Positions 1 through 7,036 are shown, counted from the stretch's first letter. The stretch is DNA of 64,000 nt from Desulfobotulus mexicanus (GCF_006175995.1 NZ_VDMB01000003.1:24232-88231); one strand, 5' to 3'. Notes: generated from the letters alone by a model not told the origin. Translations and numbers: made by a program.

Positions 1-260
1 CAGCAGGCCATGAAAGCAATCGTTGCACAATGCGGCATTAAAAAAAAGTCTCAATTCACACCCTCCGCCACAGTTTTGCCACCCACCTTCTTGAACAGGG
101 CTTAAGTCTTCGCCATATTCAGGGAATCCTCGGTCATGCCAGCCCAGTCACCACCGCCAGATACGCCCATCTTACCGATGTGACGGAAAAAGACAGCCTT
201 CTTGCCGTCAACAGGCTTACAAACAATCTCCGTGGGAATCTAACGGAGGTGCCATCATGA
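1..260 (+). CDS. Tyrosine recombinase, C-terminal part, with apparent -1 frameshift
   Basis: C-terminal catalytic part of a phage-integrase-type tyrosine recombinase; the start lies left of the window. The reading frame of bases 1-48 (ending Ile-Lys-Lys-Lys) stops downstream, while the conserved part begins in the -1 frame at base 48. That part shows [11 protein letters not shown] (catalytic His and Arg), [16 protein letters not shown] (second His and nucleophilic Tyr) and a stop at 258-260. The switch falls exactly on the heptamer A AAA AAG (42-48), the classic -1 slippery site. The break may therefore be programmed frameshifting, a sequencing error in the A8 run, or decay. The TGA overlaps the ATG of the transposase, so the two are translationally coupled. 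Some IS91-like elements carry a recombinase-like gene upstream of tnpA, and this fits that layout. Confidence 0.7.
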
Positions 261-1294
261 AAATAACCGACATCATTGATGAATACTACGAACCCTTTGT
301 CGCTAAATACAAAGACACCCTGCTGCCTGGGCAGATGAAAGCCCTTCATGCCATGCGGGGTTGCCGCAGCGGAAGTTGCGGAGAGATTTTCATCCAGTGC
401 ACAGACTGTGGTCATCAGGAATGGCGGCCCCTCTCCTGTGGCCATCGCAATTGCCCCCAGTGCCAGCACCATGAAGCCAGTCAATGGATCGAACGTCAGC
501 AGGAAAAATTGCTTCCGGTTGAATATTTCATGGTAACCTTCACACTTCCCTATGAATTGAGAGAGCTTGCATACTGGCATCAGAAGATAGTGTTCAGTCT
601 CTTCTTTTTATGTGTATCCAGTACACTGAAGGATTTTGGTCTAAAGCCCAAAAACCTTGGCGCAGAAATTGGCATGACCATGGTGCTTCATACCCATTCC
701 AGAAGACTTGATTATCATCCCCACCTGCATGTGGTGATTCCGGGTGGGGGAATAGACAAACTAAGGAAGCAATGGAAGAAAATAAAAGGGAAGTATCTTT
801 TCAATGATAAAGCCCTTGCAAAGGTTTTTCGTGCCCGCTTCCTTGATGCTCTGAACAAAGAAGGTCTGACGGTACCGACAGGAATCCGGTCGAAATGGGT
901 GGTGCAATGCAAAGGAGTTGGAAAGGGACTTCCCGCCATCAAATATCTCTCACGTTATCTCTACCGGGGTGTGATATCAGAAAAAAATATCATTTCCAGC
1001 AAAGATGGGATGGTAACCTTCCGGTACACCGAAAACACAGGTAAAATTCGATACAGGACGCTGAAGGGCGAGGATTTTCTTCGTCTTATCCTTAAGCATG
1101 TCCTGCCCAAGGGCTTTCGAAGGATCAGGGACTATGGATTTCTTCATAGCAAAGCCAAAAAGCTGCTTTCACTCGTTCAATATGTCCTGCGTGTCCAGCT
1201 TGAGAGTATAACTCCTGTCCCAAGAGCTTCTTTCAGCTGTCCTCGCTGCAAGGCTCCCATGGAGGTTCTGTTTTTCCTTCTGAGACCCGGATGA
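257..1294 (+). CDS. IS91-family (HUH, Y2) transposase
   Basis: Rolling-circle transposase of the IS91/IS801/IS1294 type, 345 aa. The N-terminal zinc-binding region (residues about 35-75) has repeated CxxC/CxxxxC pairs, for example CTDCGH and [10 protein letters not shown]. The HUH metal-binding motif is [12 protein letters not shown]. The tyrosine pair sits in [10 protein letters not shown], and the C-terminus has another CPRC. HUH transposases cleave and join single-stranded DNA through the tyrosine pair and leave no target duplication. The start ATG overlaps the stop of the upstream recombinase. Length is only slightly short of the usual family size, so it may be intact. About 210 bp separate the stop from an integron attC site, so the 3' end of the element is expected in that gap. 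Confidence 0.9.
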   Translation: MKITDIIDEYYEPFVAKYKDTLLPGQMKALHAMRGCRSGSCGEIFIQCTDCGHQEWRPLSCGHRNCPQCQHHEASQWIERQQEKLLPVEYFMVTFTLPYELRELAYWHQKIVFSLFFLCVSSTLKDFGLKPKNLGAEIGMTMVLHTHSRRLDYHPHLHVVIPGGGIDKLRKQWKKIKGKYLFNDKALAKVFRARFLDALNKEGLTVPTGIRSKWVVQCKGVGKGLPAIKYLSRYLYRGVISEKNIISSKDGMVTFRYTENTGKIRYRTLKGEDFLRLILKHVLPKGFRRIRDYGFLHSKAKKLLSLVQYVLRVQLESITPVPRASFSCPRCKAPMEVLFFLLRPG

Positions 1295-1503
1295 AAAGGA
1301 CTCTTTGGCTATCACCAGGCATCAACTGAATAGCGGAGGTGGCAAAGCTATGAAAATACAGTGCTTTTTTGGAGCCTTGTAAAAGGCTTTGCCCCTCTGC
1401 GTCCTCAAAAAATTCTTCCTTCCAGACTACCTCCGGATACACCGCTTCCAAAAAATGCTATTTTCTTATAATAGAAACCTGTCGGGGATGCCGCTACGGG
1501 CTG

Positions 1504-1563
1504 GTTCAACGTCGGATAAGATCGTGGTTCGTCCCTCACACGATCTATCCTTATTTGTTAGGC
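1504..1563 (-). repeat. attC site of the distal (SEC-C/TPR) cassette
   Basis: 60-bp imperfect palindrome bounded by GTTCAAC (1504-1510) and GTTAGGC (1557-1563). Both fit the attC cores RYYYAAC and GTTRRRY on either strand. The inner arms GGATAAGATCGTG and CACGATCTATCC pair with a single unpaired A, which resembles the extrahelical base that sets strand choice by IntI. It lies 9 bp beyond the stop codon of the cassette gene. Confidence 0.85.
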
Positions 1564-1572
1564 TGGCATACA

Positions 1573-3453
1573 TCATACTGTTCCACTTCTTCTGGAAGAG
1601 TTATAGTCATCCTTCATTTTATTAACCAACCGCTCAGAAATTTCAACCGCCCAATTCGCTAAGCTCCCCGTCAATATCTTAAACGGCCAGCTATGCGGCT
1701 CATCCCGAGTAACGACCGAAGTAGGAACTTTTGAATAAATGATACCCTTCGTTCTTGGCGGAGGTACAACCTGCTCATAACCATTCGTTTTAAAATGAAC
1801 TAATTCATTTCTAATATAGATAAGATCTTTTACATCCTTCCATTCAGCAAGGCTTTCAAGCCAGCCTGATCCATTTAGACAGTTAGATAATGCCTTCCAC
1901 TTCTCCTCTAGGCTCGTTGTCCTTTGATAGTTGTAAGCACCCTTATCTTTTAGGTCGTCGGGGATATCCAAAATTTCAACCTCAGGATGATCAATATTGT
2001 CAAGCAGAAAGTATGAAACTTGATTAATAAACGCCTCTAGGTGGCATACGGCTAATATGACAGCTGATAACGATGAGTTTAACTCGTCGTTTCCTGATGC
2101 TTTATTGGCCATTTCCTTAGCAGAAATAATGTGCAATGAAGCCATATCAGGAAGTTCCTTCATAGATATCCAGCCATCATGGACTCCATGCTCCGTCCAG
2201 GACTTTCTTTGTTGATGTCTTGGTATTGTTCGGAGAATAAAATCTAATGGAGAAGTAGCCCTTCCTGTCGAACTAATTTCATCATGAATTCTTTTCGCTT
2301 CTTCTGAAATCCCACCATAAATTTGAGGCATGCTGACAGGCTCGAAATCAGCTAAACCACAGCATTCAACGTATAGCTTGTCGCTACCACATGCACACTC
2401 TGCCTTATCCCCTATCCCAACTTTATTAAGGCCGCACAACTTTGCCTCGGAATTAATATAATTAAGTTGTTGTTCACAAATATGGTGCAACATATCATCT
2501 GATAACTCCTCAGCAAGGAGCTTTGCTTTCCTAAGCATTTCTCGGCCTTGTTTGAACTGCTTAAGCTCGGCATACATGGTTGCAAAATTTCCAAGTGTGG
2601 ATGCAATATCCCTCTTATTCCCTACCATTTCGCTTAAAAATAAGTCTTTTCTATAATATGAAATTGCTCGGGCGTATCTCTTCTTTTTCCTAAAATATGT
2701 ACCCAAATTACAGTAGTTATTTGCTAGGCCCTGAGCATCACCAATTTTTAACTTTCTTCTGGATGATTCTTCAAGTTCATTGATCCCCTCTTTTTGGATT
2801 GACTCTTTGTCGGAACCTAGTTTAGCGAATGCAATATTTGCTCGTGCTCTCCCTATGTGTTCTGCTTCGGATTCTGAAAATTCTTGTAGGTACTCAATTG
2901 AGCTAGTCCAGCATTCAATTGCTTTCTCAATGTTCTTATTTGAATGGAAAGACTTTCCAGCCTCTATTAGATAGATTCCTCGCTTTTTTCTATCTTCAGA
3001 AGATTTGCAATTAACATTTTCCCAGCTTTCTAATAATGACTCATAAATACGACAAGATTCATCATAGAAGCCTAGTGCCTCATAAGAAATAGCTAGTGAA
3101 TTAAGGATGTATTGAGAGAAATCACTTTCTCCATCGTAGAACTCTTCAAGTTCCTCTAGAGTATCAATTGCCTTTTTGTGCTCACCAAGATGCCTATAGG
3201 CTACCGACAAGTTTAATTTCGCATTCTTTAGGCTGTCTTCCGACAAATTGGAATCCAGCAAAACTTTCTTTAAGATTAATATTGATTTATCAATAGATTT
3301 TTTATCATGTTCAAGAGCCATCATGCCTGCATCATGAATTAAACCATCAATACTCTTACTGTCTTTGGAATTGGCCTGCTTTTTATTTATACAGCACTTC
3401 TTATACTTTTTCCCACTACCGCAAAAACACTTTTCATTCCTTCCTGTCTTCAT
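1573..3453 (-). CDS. Cassette protein with SEC-C zinc motifs, TPR repeats and HEPN-like C-terminus
   Basis: Function unknown; about 626 aa from the ATG at 3453, which has AGGA five bases upstream. An upstream in-frame ATG at 3477 has no ribosome site. The N-terminus holds a SEC-C zinc motif (GRNEKCFCGSGKKYKKCC). A run of about five to six TPR-like helical pairs follows (about residues 40-330; for example NLSVAYRHLGEHKKAIDTL, NLGTYFRKKKRYARAISYY). A second Cys cluster (CACGSDKLYVECC) lies near residue 360. The C-terminal 200 residues are helical and contain IRNELVHF, an RX4H motif as in HEPN ribonucleases. That suggests, without proving, an RNA-cleaving effector regulated by the TPR part. It is a gene cassette: attC sites lie 9 bp after its stop and about 45 bp before its start. 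Confidence 0.8.
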   Translation of the reverse strand: MKTGRNEKCFCGSGKKYKKCCINKKQANSKDSKSIDGLIHDAGMMALEHDKKSIDKSILILKKVLLDSNLSEDSLKNAKLNLSVAYRHLGEHKKAIDTLEELEEFYDGESDFSQYILNSLAISYEALGFYDESCRIYESLLESWENVNCKSSEDRKKRGIYLIEAGKSFHSNKNIEKAIECWTSSIEYLQEFSESEAEHIGRARANIAFAKLGSDKESIQKEGINELEESSRRKLKIGDAQGLANNYCNLGTYFRKKKRYARAISYYRKDLFLSEMVGNKRDIASTLGNFATMYAELKQFKQGREMLRKAKLLAEELSDDMLHHICEQQLNYINSEAKLCGLNKVGIGDKAECACGSDKLYVECCGLADFEPVSMPQIYGGISEEAKRIHDEISSTGRATSPLDFILRTIPRHQQRKSWTEHGVHDGWISMKELPDMASLHIISAKEMANKASGNDELNSSLSAVILAVCHLEAFINQVSYFLLDNIDHPEVEILDIPDDLKDKGAYNYQRTTSLEEKWKALSNCLNGSGWLESLAEWKDVKDLIYIRNELVHFKTNGYEQVVPPPRTKGIIYSKVPTSVVTRDEPHSWPFKILTGSLANWAVEISERLVNKMKDDYNSSRRSGTV

Positions 3454-3496
3454 ATGGTTCCTATTATAATTTTCCATTTTCTATGAAGAATTGCAT

Positions 3497-3544
3497 GCCT
3501 AACGCCGCGTTCACCGGCTCGTCCGGTGCAACGCTTGGTTAGCG
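3497..3544 (-). repeat. attC site of the arsN2 cassette
   Basis: Imperfect palindrome with a consensus core GTTAGGC on the minus strand (GCCTAAC at 3497-3503) and a weaker outer core GTTAGCG (3538-3544). The central arms CACCGG and CCGGTG, and the pair GCGTT and CAACGC, form the stem. At about 48 bp it is short for an attC. The 3' end of the upstream acetyltransferase gene reads into it, which is common for cassettes. Confidence 0.75.
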
Positions 3545-3963
3545 CCAAGCCCTTTACCCATGAAAATCGATGAGCCCGGGCACAGCCCTGAAAATTGTTG
3601 TGTCTCTGTGATGGCGCTCGGAGCATCCGAGCGAGATAGTTCCTCATAGCCCAACTGCTCAAAGAAATTATCAGCCGTGGTTGTAAGAAGATATAGCGCT
3701 TTTAGGTTAGAGCGAGTTGCCCATTCTTCCGAAAATGCTACAAGTTTCCGGCCAAGGCCATTACCTCTATGGGCAGCAGAAATCGCGAGTGATCGAAGAA
3801 GCCCGTAATCACCGCGCACCTCAACTCCTATGACACCCACAATCTCGCTTACATGACGGAAGACGAAGAAGCAAACGTCACAATCTTCCCGCAAATCAGC
3901 AACTGGCAGATCACAAGCAATCAGAAGAGCACCAACTTCTTGGTTATAGGCAACTTGTTCCAC
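3511..3963 (-). CDS. arsN2: ArsN2-type GNAT N-acetyltransferase (gene cassette)
   Basis: GNAT-fold acetyltransferase of about 150 aa. The acetyl-CoA loop region reads LLRSLAISAAHRGNGLGRKL. The downstream signature LYLLTTTA-x-x-FFEQLGYEELSR, then AP-x-AI-x-x-T, LCPGSS and a Met-containing end, matches the family annotated as arsenic-resistance acetyltransferase ArsN2, normally found in ars operons. The GTG start at 3963 is preceded by AGAGAGG at good spacing. A longer TTG reading would put the N-terminus inside the palindromic attC region and is not credible. The last residues (about 16) are encoded by attC DNA. No other ars gene is in the window. The substrate is inferred from family resemblance only. 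Confidence 0.8.
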   Translation of the reverse strand: MEQVAYNQEVGALLIACDLPVADLREDCDVCFFVFRHVSEIVGVIGVEVRGDYGLLRSLAISAAHRGNGLGRKLVAFSEEWATRSNLKALYLLTTTADNFFEQLGYEELSRSDAPSAITETQQFSGLCPGSSIFMGKGLGANQALHRTSR

Positions 3964-3982
3964 GAAAACCTCTCTAAGCGCT

Positions 3983-4142
3983 AATCGTGGTGCTGACCGG
4001 CGCCGAGCGCCGATCAAGCAGACGAAGTCTGGTTGATCGGTGTGAGGTGTCCGGTCGAGTACCTTGTTCAGGCGCGTAGCGCCGGGGCAAGGTATTCGAC
4101 GTAGTCAGCACCACGATTCACGGCGGCGCAGCCGCCGTGAAT
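3983..4142. repeat. Cluster of long palindromes between cassettes
   Basis: Nested inverted repeats. A perfect 15-bp pair AATCGTGGTGCTGAC (3983-3997) / GTCAGCACCACGATT (4104-4118) encloses two further hairpins: CCGATCAA..CAGAC with GTCTGGTTGATCGG, and GTCGAGTACCTTG with CAAGGTATTCGAC. A perfect palindrome ATTCACGGCGGC-GCA-GCCGCCGTGAAT (4116-4142) follows. The stretch is much more G+C-rich than the flanking genes. It may be the attC of a gene-less cassette fused to its neighbour, or a degraded array segment. No clear GTTRRRY core was seen at 3975-3990, only the near match ATTAGCG on the minus strand. Confidence 0.7.
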
Positions 4143-4230
4143 CGCCGCAAATCACCGGCAGCCGAAAGCTGCGTAGCGAGGAACGAGCGGCGCAGCTTTT
4201 GGCTGTCCGAGTGAATTTGCCTTGTTAGGC
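4143..4230 (-). repeat. attC site of the three-gene cassette
   Basis: Imperfect palindrome with the core GTTAGGC at 4224-4230. The arms CAGCCGAAAGCTGCG (left) and CGCAGCTTTTGGCTG (right) are near-perfect complements, extended by GCAAATCAC and GTGAATTTGC. The acetyltransferase stop codon (4225-4227) lies inside the core. The other core is not clear, so the left boundary is approximate and the site may continue into the palindrome cluster at 3983-4142. Confidence 0.7.
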
Positions 4231-4659
4231 CAAATCCTTAATGAATACATTCGTACTTCCAGTCGTGTGAACCAAGTTGTATCCATTCTTAAGATAAAAA
4301 TTACTTGCTAGCTTCTTAGTCTTTTTAGATGGATATAGAACACTATTGACTAGAATTATAGCTCTATACTTTTGGGATGACTGTCTTTCTAGCTCACTCA
4401 ACATCATAGATCCCACGCCTGAGTCTCTTTGTGCCTCCAGTACAGCAATGTTTAGTAGCTCCAATATGTCAGGCGCAAACGATGACGAATAAATAAAGCC
4501 TACCAGCTTGGCACCCCTTAGAGCCAATACCGAAGGATATTTATCAATACAACTCTCTATTCGCTGTGCATCAAGTTCTTTATCTGATATATCTCTAAAT
4601 AAATTTACTATCGCAGTAGTGTCGCCACTATTTGCACGCCGCAATTCAACCGGCAACAT
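4225..4659 (-). CDS. GNAT-family N-acetyltransferase (third gene of multi-gene cassette)
   Basis: About 144 aa from the ATG at 4659, one base after the stop of the peptidase gene, with AGGAGAGG upstream overlapping the end of that gene. A GNAT fold is indicated by an N-terminal ELRRANSGDTTAIVNLF helix, the beta strand LLNIAVLEAQRDSGVGSMML (motif A: acetyl-CoA loop with Gly-x-Gly-Ser) and the C-terminal FYLKNGYNLVHTTG. The substrate is unknown. Tight coupling to the C39-like peptidase and the membrane protein suggests a common process, such as modification of a peptide or protein that the peptidase also acts on; this is inference. Confidence 0.8.
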   Translation of the reverse strand: MLPVELRRANSGDTTAIVNLFRDISDKELDAQRIESCIDKYPSVLALRGAKLVGFIYSSSFAPDILELLNIAVLEAQRDSGVGSMMLSELERQSSQKYRAIILVNSVLYPSKKTKKLASNFYLKNGYNLVHTTGSTNVFIKDLA

Positions 4660-4660
4660 G

Positions 4661-5668
4661 CTATTGGCCTCTCCTGATAAGCACATAGGCTACACCCTTT
4701 TTCTCAATCCACACCTTTCCAAACTCATCAATCTTGTATCTTCTTCTCACATTCGAGTCACTATCTGCGGCCGGATCATTGCAGATAATAAAACCATCTT
4801 GTATGCCTACCACAACCACCAGATGCCCCGGAGTTTCTTCTATAGCCGCGTTAGTTAATTCTCCCTTTTTGTAGTTAATTGAAACAATCAATGGAAGCCC
4901 TGTCTTTAGAAGACGCACAACCTCGAAAAAGTCAGGAATCCTGCAAATATAGCCAACGATGTTTTCATTAGACATTGCCCAGATATTTTGGGGCCAAATT
5001 CCAAACATATCATGGATAGAGTTGTATGCTTTGTAGGCAATTTCGACAACATCTGATTTCACTCCATAATAGGCCTCCACCATGTGGATTGATGTAGGCG
5101 AACATATTCTTCTACGAATATCTTCTGGGAACGTCATTTGGCTTTTCCGTGGAACTGCTAATTCAACAGCATCAGGTAATTGCTCATTTATCGCAGCAAC
5201 ACCATCACCAAGCTCATTTATAGATATTGAGAGGAGATACTCCCCGCTTTCTATCATTGCAATTATATTTTCACTATTGACACAGAATTCTATGTAAACA
5301 TCTTCTATAGATTTATTTACAAGAAACAAATCTATCTCCGAGCTAACTTCCTCTGTCCCGATTTCGTCCTTCCGGCATTCTTCTGGTAATTCGCCTATAG
5401 CCGCCACCCTGGACAATCCTTCAATTATCCCATGACGGTAAATTAGCTGTGCCTGGTAGCCATACTTGCATCCCGTTGGGATAGACAGGCAAGGTATAAT
5501 CTCTGTGTTCGCGTTCAACCATTCTCCGACAAGAACAGATATTTTCGCCTCTGTAGGACTAGCAACCTCCACAGAAACCCTGCTCTCTATTAACTCACTT
5601 GCGAACGTCGGAAATTTTTCTTTGGCAACAGCCCAACCATTAGGACACTTTACGAGGATAGTATTCAT
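4661..5668 (-). CDS. C39-like (papain-fold) cysteine peptidase
   Basis: About 335 aa from the ATG at 5668. AAGG lies six bases upstream of it, and the ATG follows the preceding gene's TGA by one base. The C-terminal half (about residues 185-335) is a C39-like domain. It has a Cys nucleophile in RICSPTSIHMVEAYYG, a His in PGHLVVVVGI and an Asp in IICNDPAAD, the usual Cys/His/Asp order for this fold. The N-terminal half (about 1-180) is beta-rich and unrecognised; it could bind substrate. No signal peptide is evident, so it acts in the cytoplasm unless held by the upstream membrane protein. It is not fused to an ABC transporter, unlike bacteriocin-type C39 peptidases. Confidence 0.75.
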   Translation of the reverse strand: MNTILVKCPNGWAVAKEKFPTFASELIESRVSVEVASPTEAKISVLVGEWLNANTEIIPCLSIPTGCKYGYQAQLIYRHGIIEGLSRVAAIGELPEECRKDEIGTEEVSSEIDLFLVNKSIEDVYIEFCVNSENIIAMIESGEYLLSISINELGDGVAAINEQLPDAVELAVPRKSQMTFPEDIRRRICSPTSIHMVEAYYGVKSDVVEIAYKAYNSIHDMFGIWPQNIWAMSNENIVGYICRIPDFFEVVRLLKTGLPLIVSINYKKGELTNAAIEETPGHLVVVVGIQDGFIICNDPAADSDSNVRRRYKIDEFGKVWIEKKGVAYVLIRRGQ

Positions 5669-5669
5669 A

Positions 5670-6491
5670 TCACGCCTTCTCAATAACTTCAAAGCTATCT
5701 GGTAGCACCTTGTCTATTACATGATGCTCTCCTAATGTGACCGCGTCCTTGAATTTTCCCGTTTTCGCATCATGCGGTAGCCTATATGTCTTATAAACGT
5801 AAACGTTCTTATCACTATAGGAATCGATCATATTTATACAAACATCAACAGTGCCTTCTGGTAGTTTACGGGATTCTTCTAAATGATTCTCATCTGGCAG
5901 AATAAGGCAATCTCTAGGCAATATGGCCCGAAATGTAAGGTATACCTTCACTTCATTGGCTTGCATTGGCGTGAGTTCTAGTGGGATCTGATCTCTCTCA
6001 TTAGATTCGTTTGCGAGGTGAAGGGTAACGGTGATGTCGGGCTTTAATATCGGTGGATAAGGGAAAACGATTAACCTGAACTCTAACAAATACCTGCTTG
6101 GTCTTTCATCTAGGAAACCGGAACCATCATGAAAGTAAACTGCGCATCTATTGGCTAAACGCGCTTTATTTCTATTCTCACCAATTCTTGCAATCAAGAG
6201 TGCCGTAAAAAAGCCAAACCATATATATCCATAGAAACGTAATATAACAAGAAAAAGTTGAGATATATCAGATACAGATAGTGCTGCATTTGGTTTGTAA
6301 GGAGCTCCGATTGTTGTTGATAGGGATAACAGAATAGCGTCGCTCATTATAAATGCTTTCGACTCGATATAGTAAATAACAATCGATACCGCAGCTGGAA
6401 GCATGACAAGTAAAAAAATAAACGTCAGAATAAAGCGCAACCAACTCCAACGTACAACTTGCTTAATAATGGATAGCTCTCGATATTTCAT
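5670..6491 (-). CDS. Membrane protein of unknown function (first gene of multi-gene cassette)
   Basis: 273 aa, family not recognised. Two hydrophobic segments are visible: one near residues 17-42 (LRFILTFIFLLVMLPAAVSI) and one near 80-105 (LFLVILRFYGYIWFGFFTAL). A soluble, probably cytoplasmic, C-terminal domain of about 160 residues follows, with many beta-type segments. The start ATG lies about 28 bases inside the cassette boundary (GTTAGGC on the minus strand at 6525-6519), so this is the first gene of the cassette. Its TGA is one base from the ATG of the peptidase gene. The likely role is to anchor or gate the downstream peptidase and acetyltransferase; that is conjecture. Confidence 0.7.
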   Translation of the reverse strand: MKYRELSIIKQVVRWSWLRFILTFIFLLVMLPAAVSIVIYYIESKAFIMSDAILLSLSTTIGAPYKPNAALSVSDISQLFLVILRFYGYIWFGFFTALLIARIGENRNKARLANRCAVYFHDGSGFLDERPSRYLLEFRLIVFPYPPILKPDITVTLHLANESNERDQIPLELTPMQANEVKVYLTFRAILPRDCLILPDENHLEESRKLPEGTVDVCINMIDSYSDKNVYVYKTYRLPHDAKTGKFKDAVTLGEHHVIDKVLPDSFEVIEKA

Positions 6492-6518
6492 ATAACTACC
6501 ATGAGTGGTTTATTATGA

Positions 6519-6647
6519 GCCTAACGAAAAATTAACGGGCCTGGTGGCATAAAACGACAAAGGCCAATTAACGAATTTGATTGATAAAATAGTAACAAAC
6601 CAAAAAACCGTGCCGCAAACCAGGTCCCGTTGAATGCCTTGTTCTCA
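6519..6647 (-). repeat. Long attC site upstream of the three-gene cassette
   Basis: Large imperfect palindrome of about 129 bp. The minus-strand core GTTAGGC is complete (GCCTAAC at 6519-6525). The opposite end has ATGAGAAC followed by AAGGCATTCAACG, a sequence typical of attC left ends. The arms AACGGGCCTGGTGGCATAAAAC and their counterpart near 6605-6632 pair with interruptions. Its size resembles the long Vibrio-type sites and is about twice that of the distal attC at 1504-1563. Confidence 0.7.
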
Positions 6648-6944
6648 TATGCTTCACTGTATCGAATCTTGCCCTGGCCGGAAAATGTGTGCTTTAATTC
6701 CTGCCGGGGGATTTGAAAAAATGAATTACCCGGAAAATGAAAATTGTTCTCTTGCTTCAATTCCCGGAACTGCAATTCACCCGGTTGAACGATACCTTTT
6801 CTTGTAAACTGAAAAGGTTGAAAAAGCAAAATAATAGTTAATAGGATGAATACATGAAAATTTGAAAAAGATCTTTTTGAGATAAAGCCTGTTCAATGTA
6901 TGAGAACATATTATTGTGTGGTTCTGCACAACTACATCTTTATT
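6648..6944. other. Integron leader region; attI not resolved
   Basis: About 300 bp between the first attC and the divergent promoters. It should contain attI and possibly a remnant or ORF-less first cassette. I see a GTTGAAC core-like motif at 6784-6790 and repeated CCCGGAA/TTCCGGG segments around 6705-6785 that could form a further palindrome. A minus-strand reading frame (6829-6521) has only a TTG start and no ribosome site, and its C-terminal part is attC, so I do not call it a gene. Confidence 0.4.
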
Positions 6945-6973
6945 TTAATACTTGACAACCCTCAAGCTGTCAA
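6945..6973 (-). promoter_or_regulatory. Putative cassette promoter Pc
   Basis: On the minus strand a perfect -35 TTGACA (6973-6968) is followed by a 17-bp spacer and the -10-like hexamer TATTAA (6950-6945). It points into the cassette array, the expected position for Pc. Its -35 is one half of the inverted repeat ACTTGACA/TGTCAAGT whose other half is the -35 of the intI promoter. Confidence 0.6.
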
Positions 6974-6980
6974 GTAATAA
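6950..6980 (+). promoter_or_regulatory. Putative intI promoter
   Basis: Perfect -35 TTGACA (6952-6957), a 17-bp spacer and the -10 TAATAA (6975-6980), pointing to intI about 55 bp downstream. The 8-bp inverted repeat ACTTGACA (6950-6957) / TGTCAAGT (6968-6975) covers the -35 and touches the -10, so a dimeric repressor bound here would block both directions. It does not match the CTGT-N8-ACAG LexA box. Confidence 0.65.
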
Positions 6981-7036
6981 TTCTGCTAACTGGATAACAC
7001 ATCATTTTTAAAATTATAAAGAAAACTGGATAAGTT

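Larger units (their letters stand above)
1..1503 (+). mobile_element. IS91-like element with upstream tyrosine recombinase (left end outside window)
   Basis: The recombinase tail and the HUH transposase overlap by 4 bp and form one unit. The left terminus is beyond the window. I place the right terminus at about 1503 because IS91-type elements insert next to a GTTC/GAAC tetranucleotide and the attC core at 1504-1510 begins with GTTC; this boundary is inference. No direct repeats are expected for this family, and none were used to define the ends. The non-coding 1295-1503 part contains no convincing ORF and would hold the oriIS end. Confidence 0.5.

Noticed and set aside
1295-1503. Short open frames after the IS91 transposase
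   Set aside because: No start with ribosome site and no motif; the stretch is better explained as the element's 3' end.
6521-6829. 102-codon minus-strand frame as a first cassette gene
   Set aside because: Only a TTG start, no ribosome site, and the C-terminal 40 codons are attC sequence.
6950-6975. LexA box controlling intI
   Set aside because: The palindrome is ACTTGACA/TGTCAAGT and does not fit CTGT-N8-ACAG; LexA sites in this phylum can differ, so only the canonical form is excluded.
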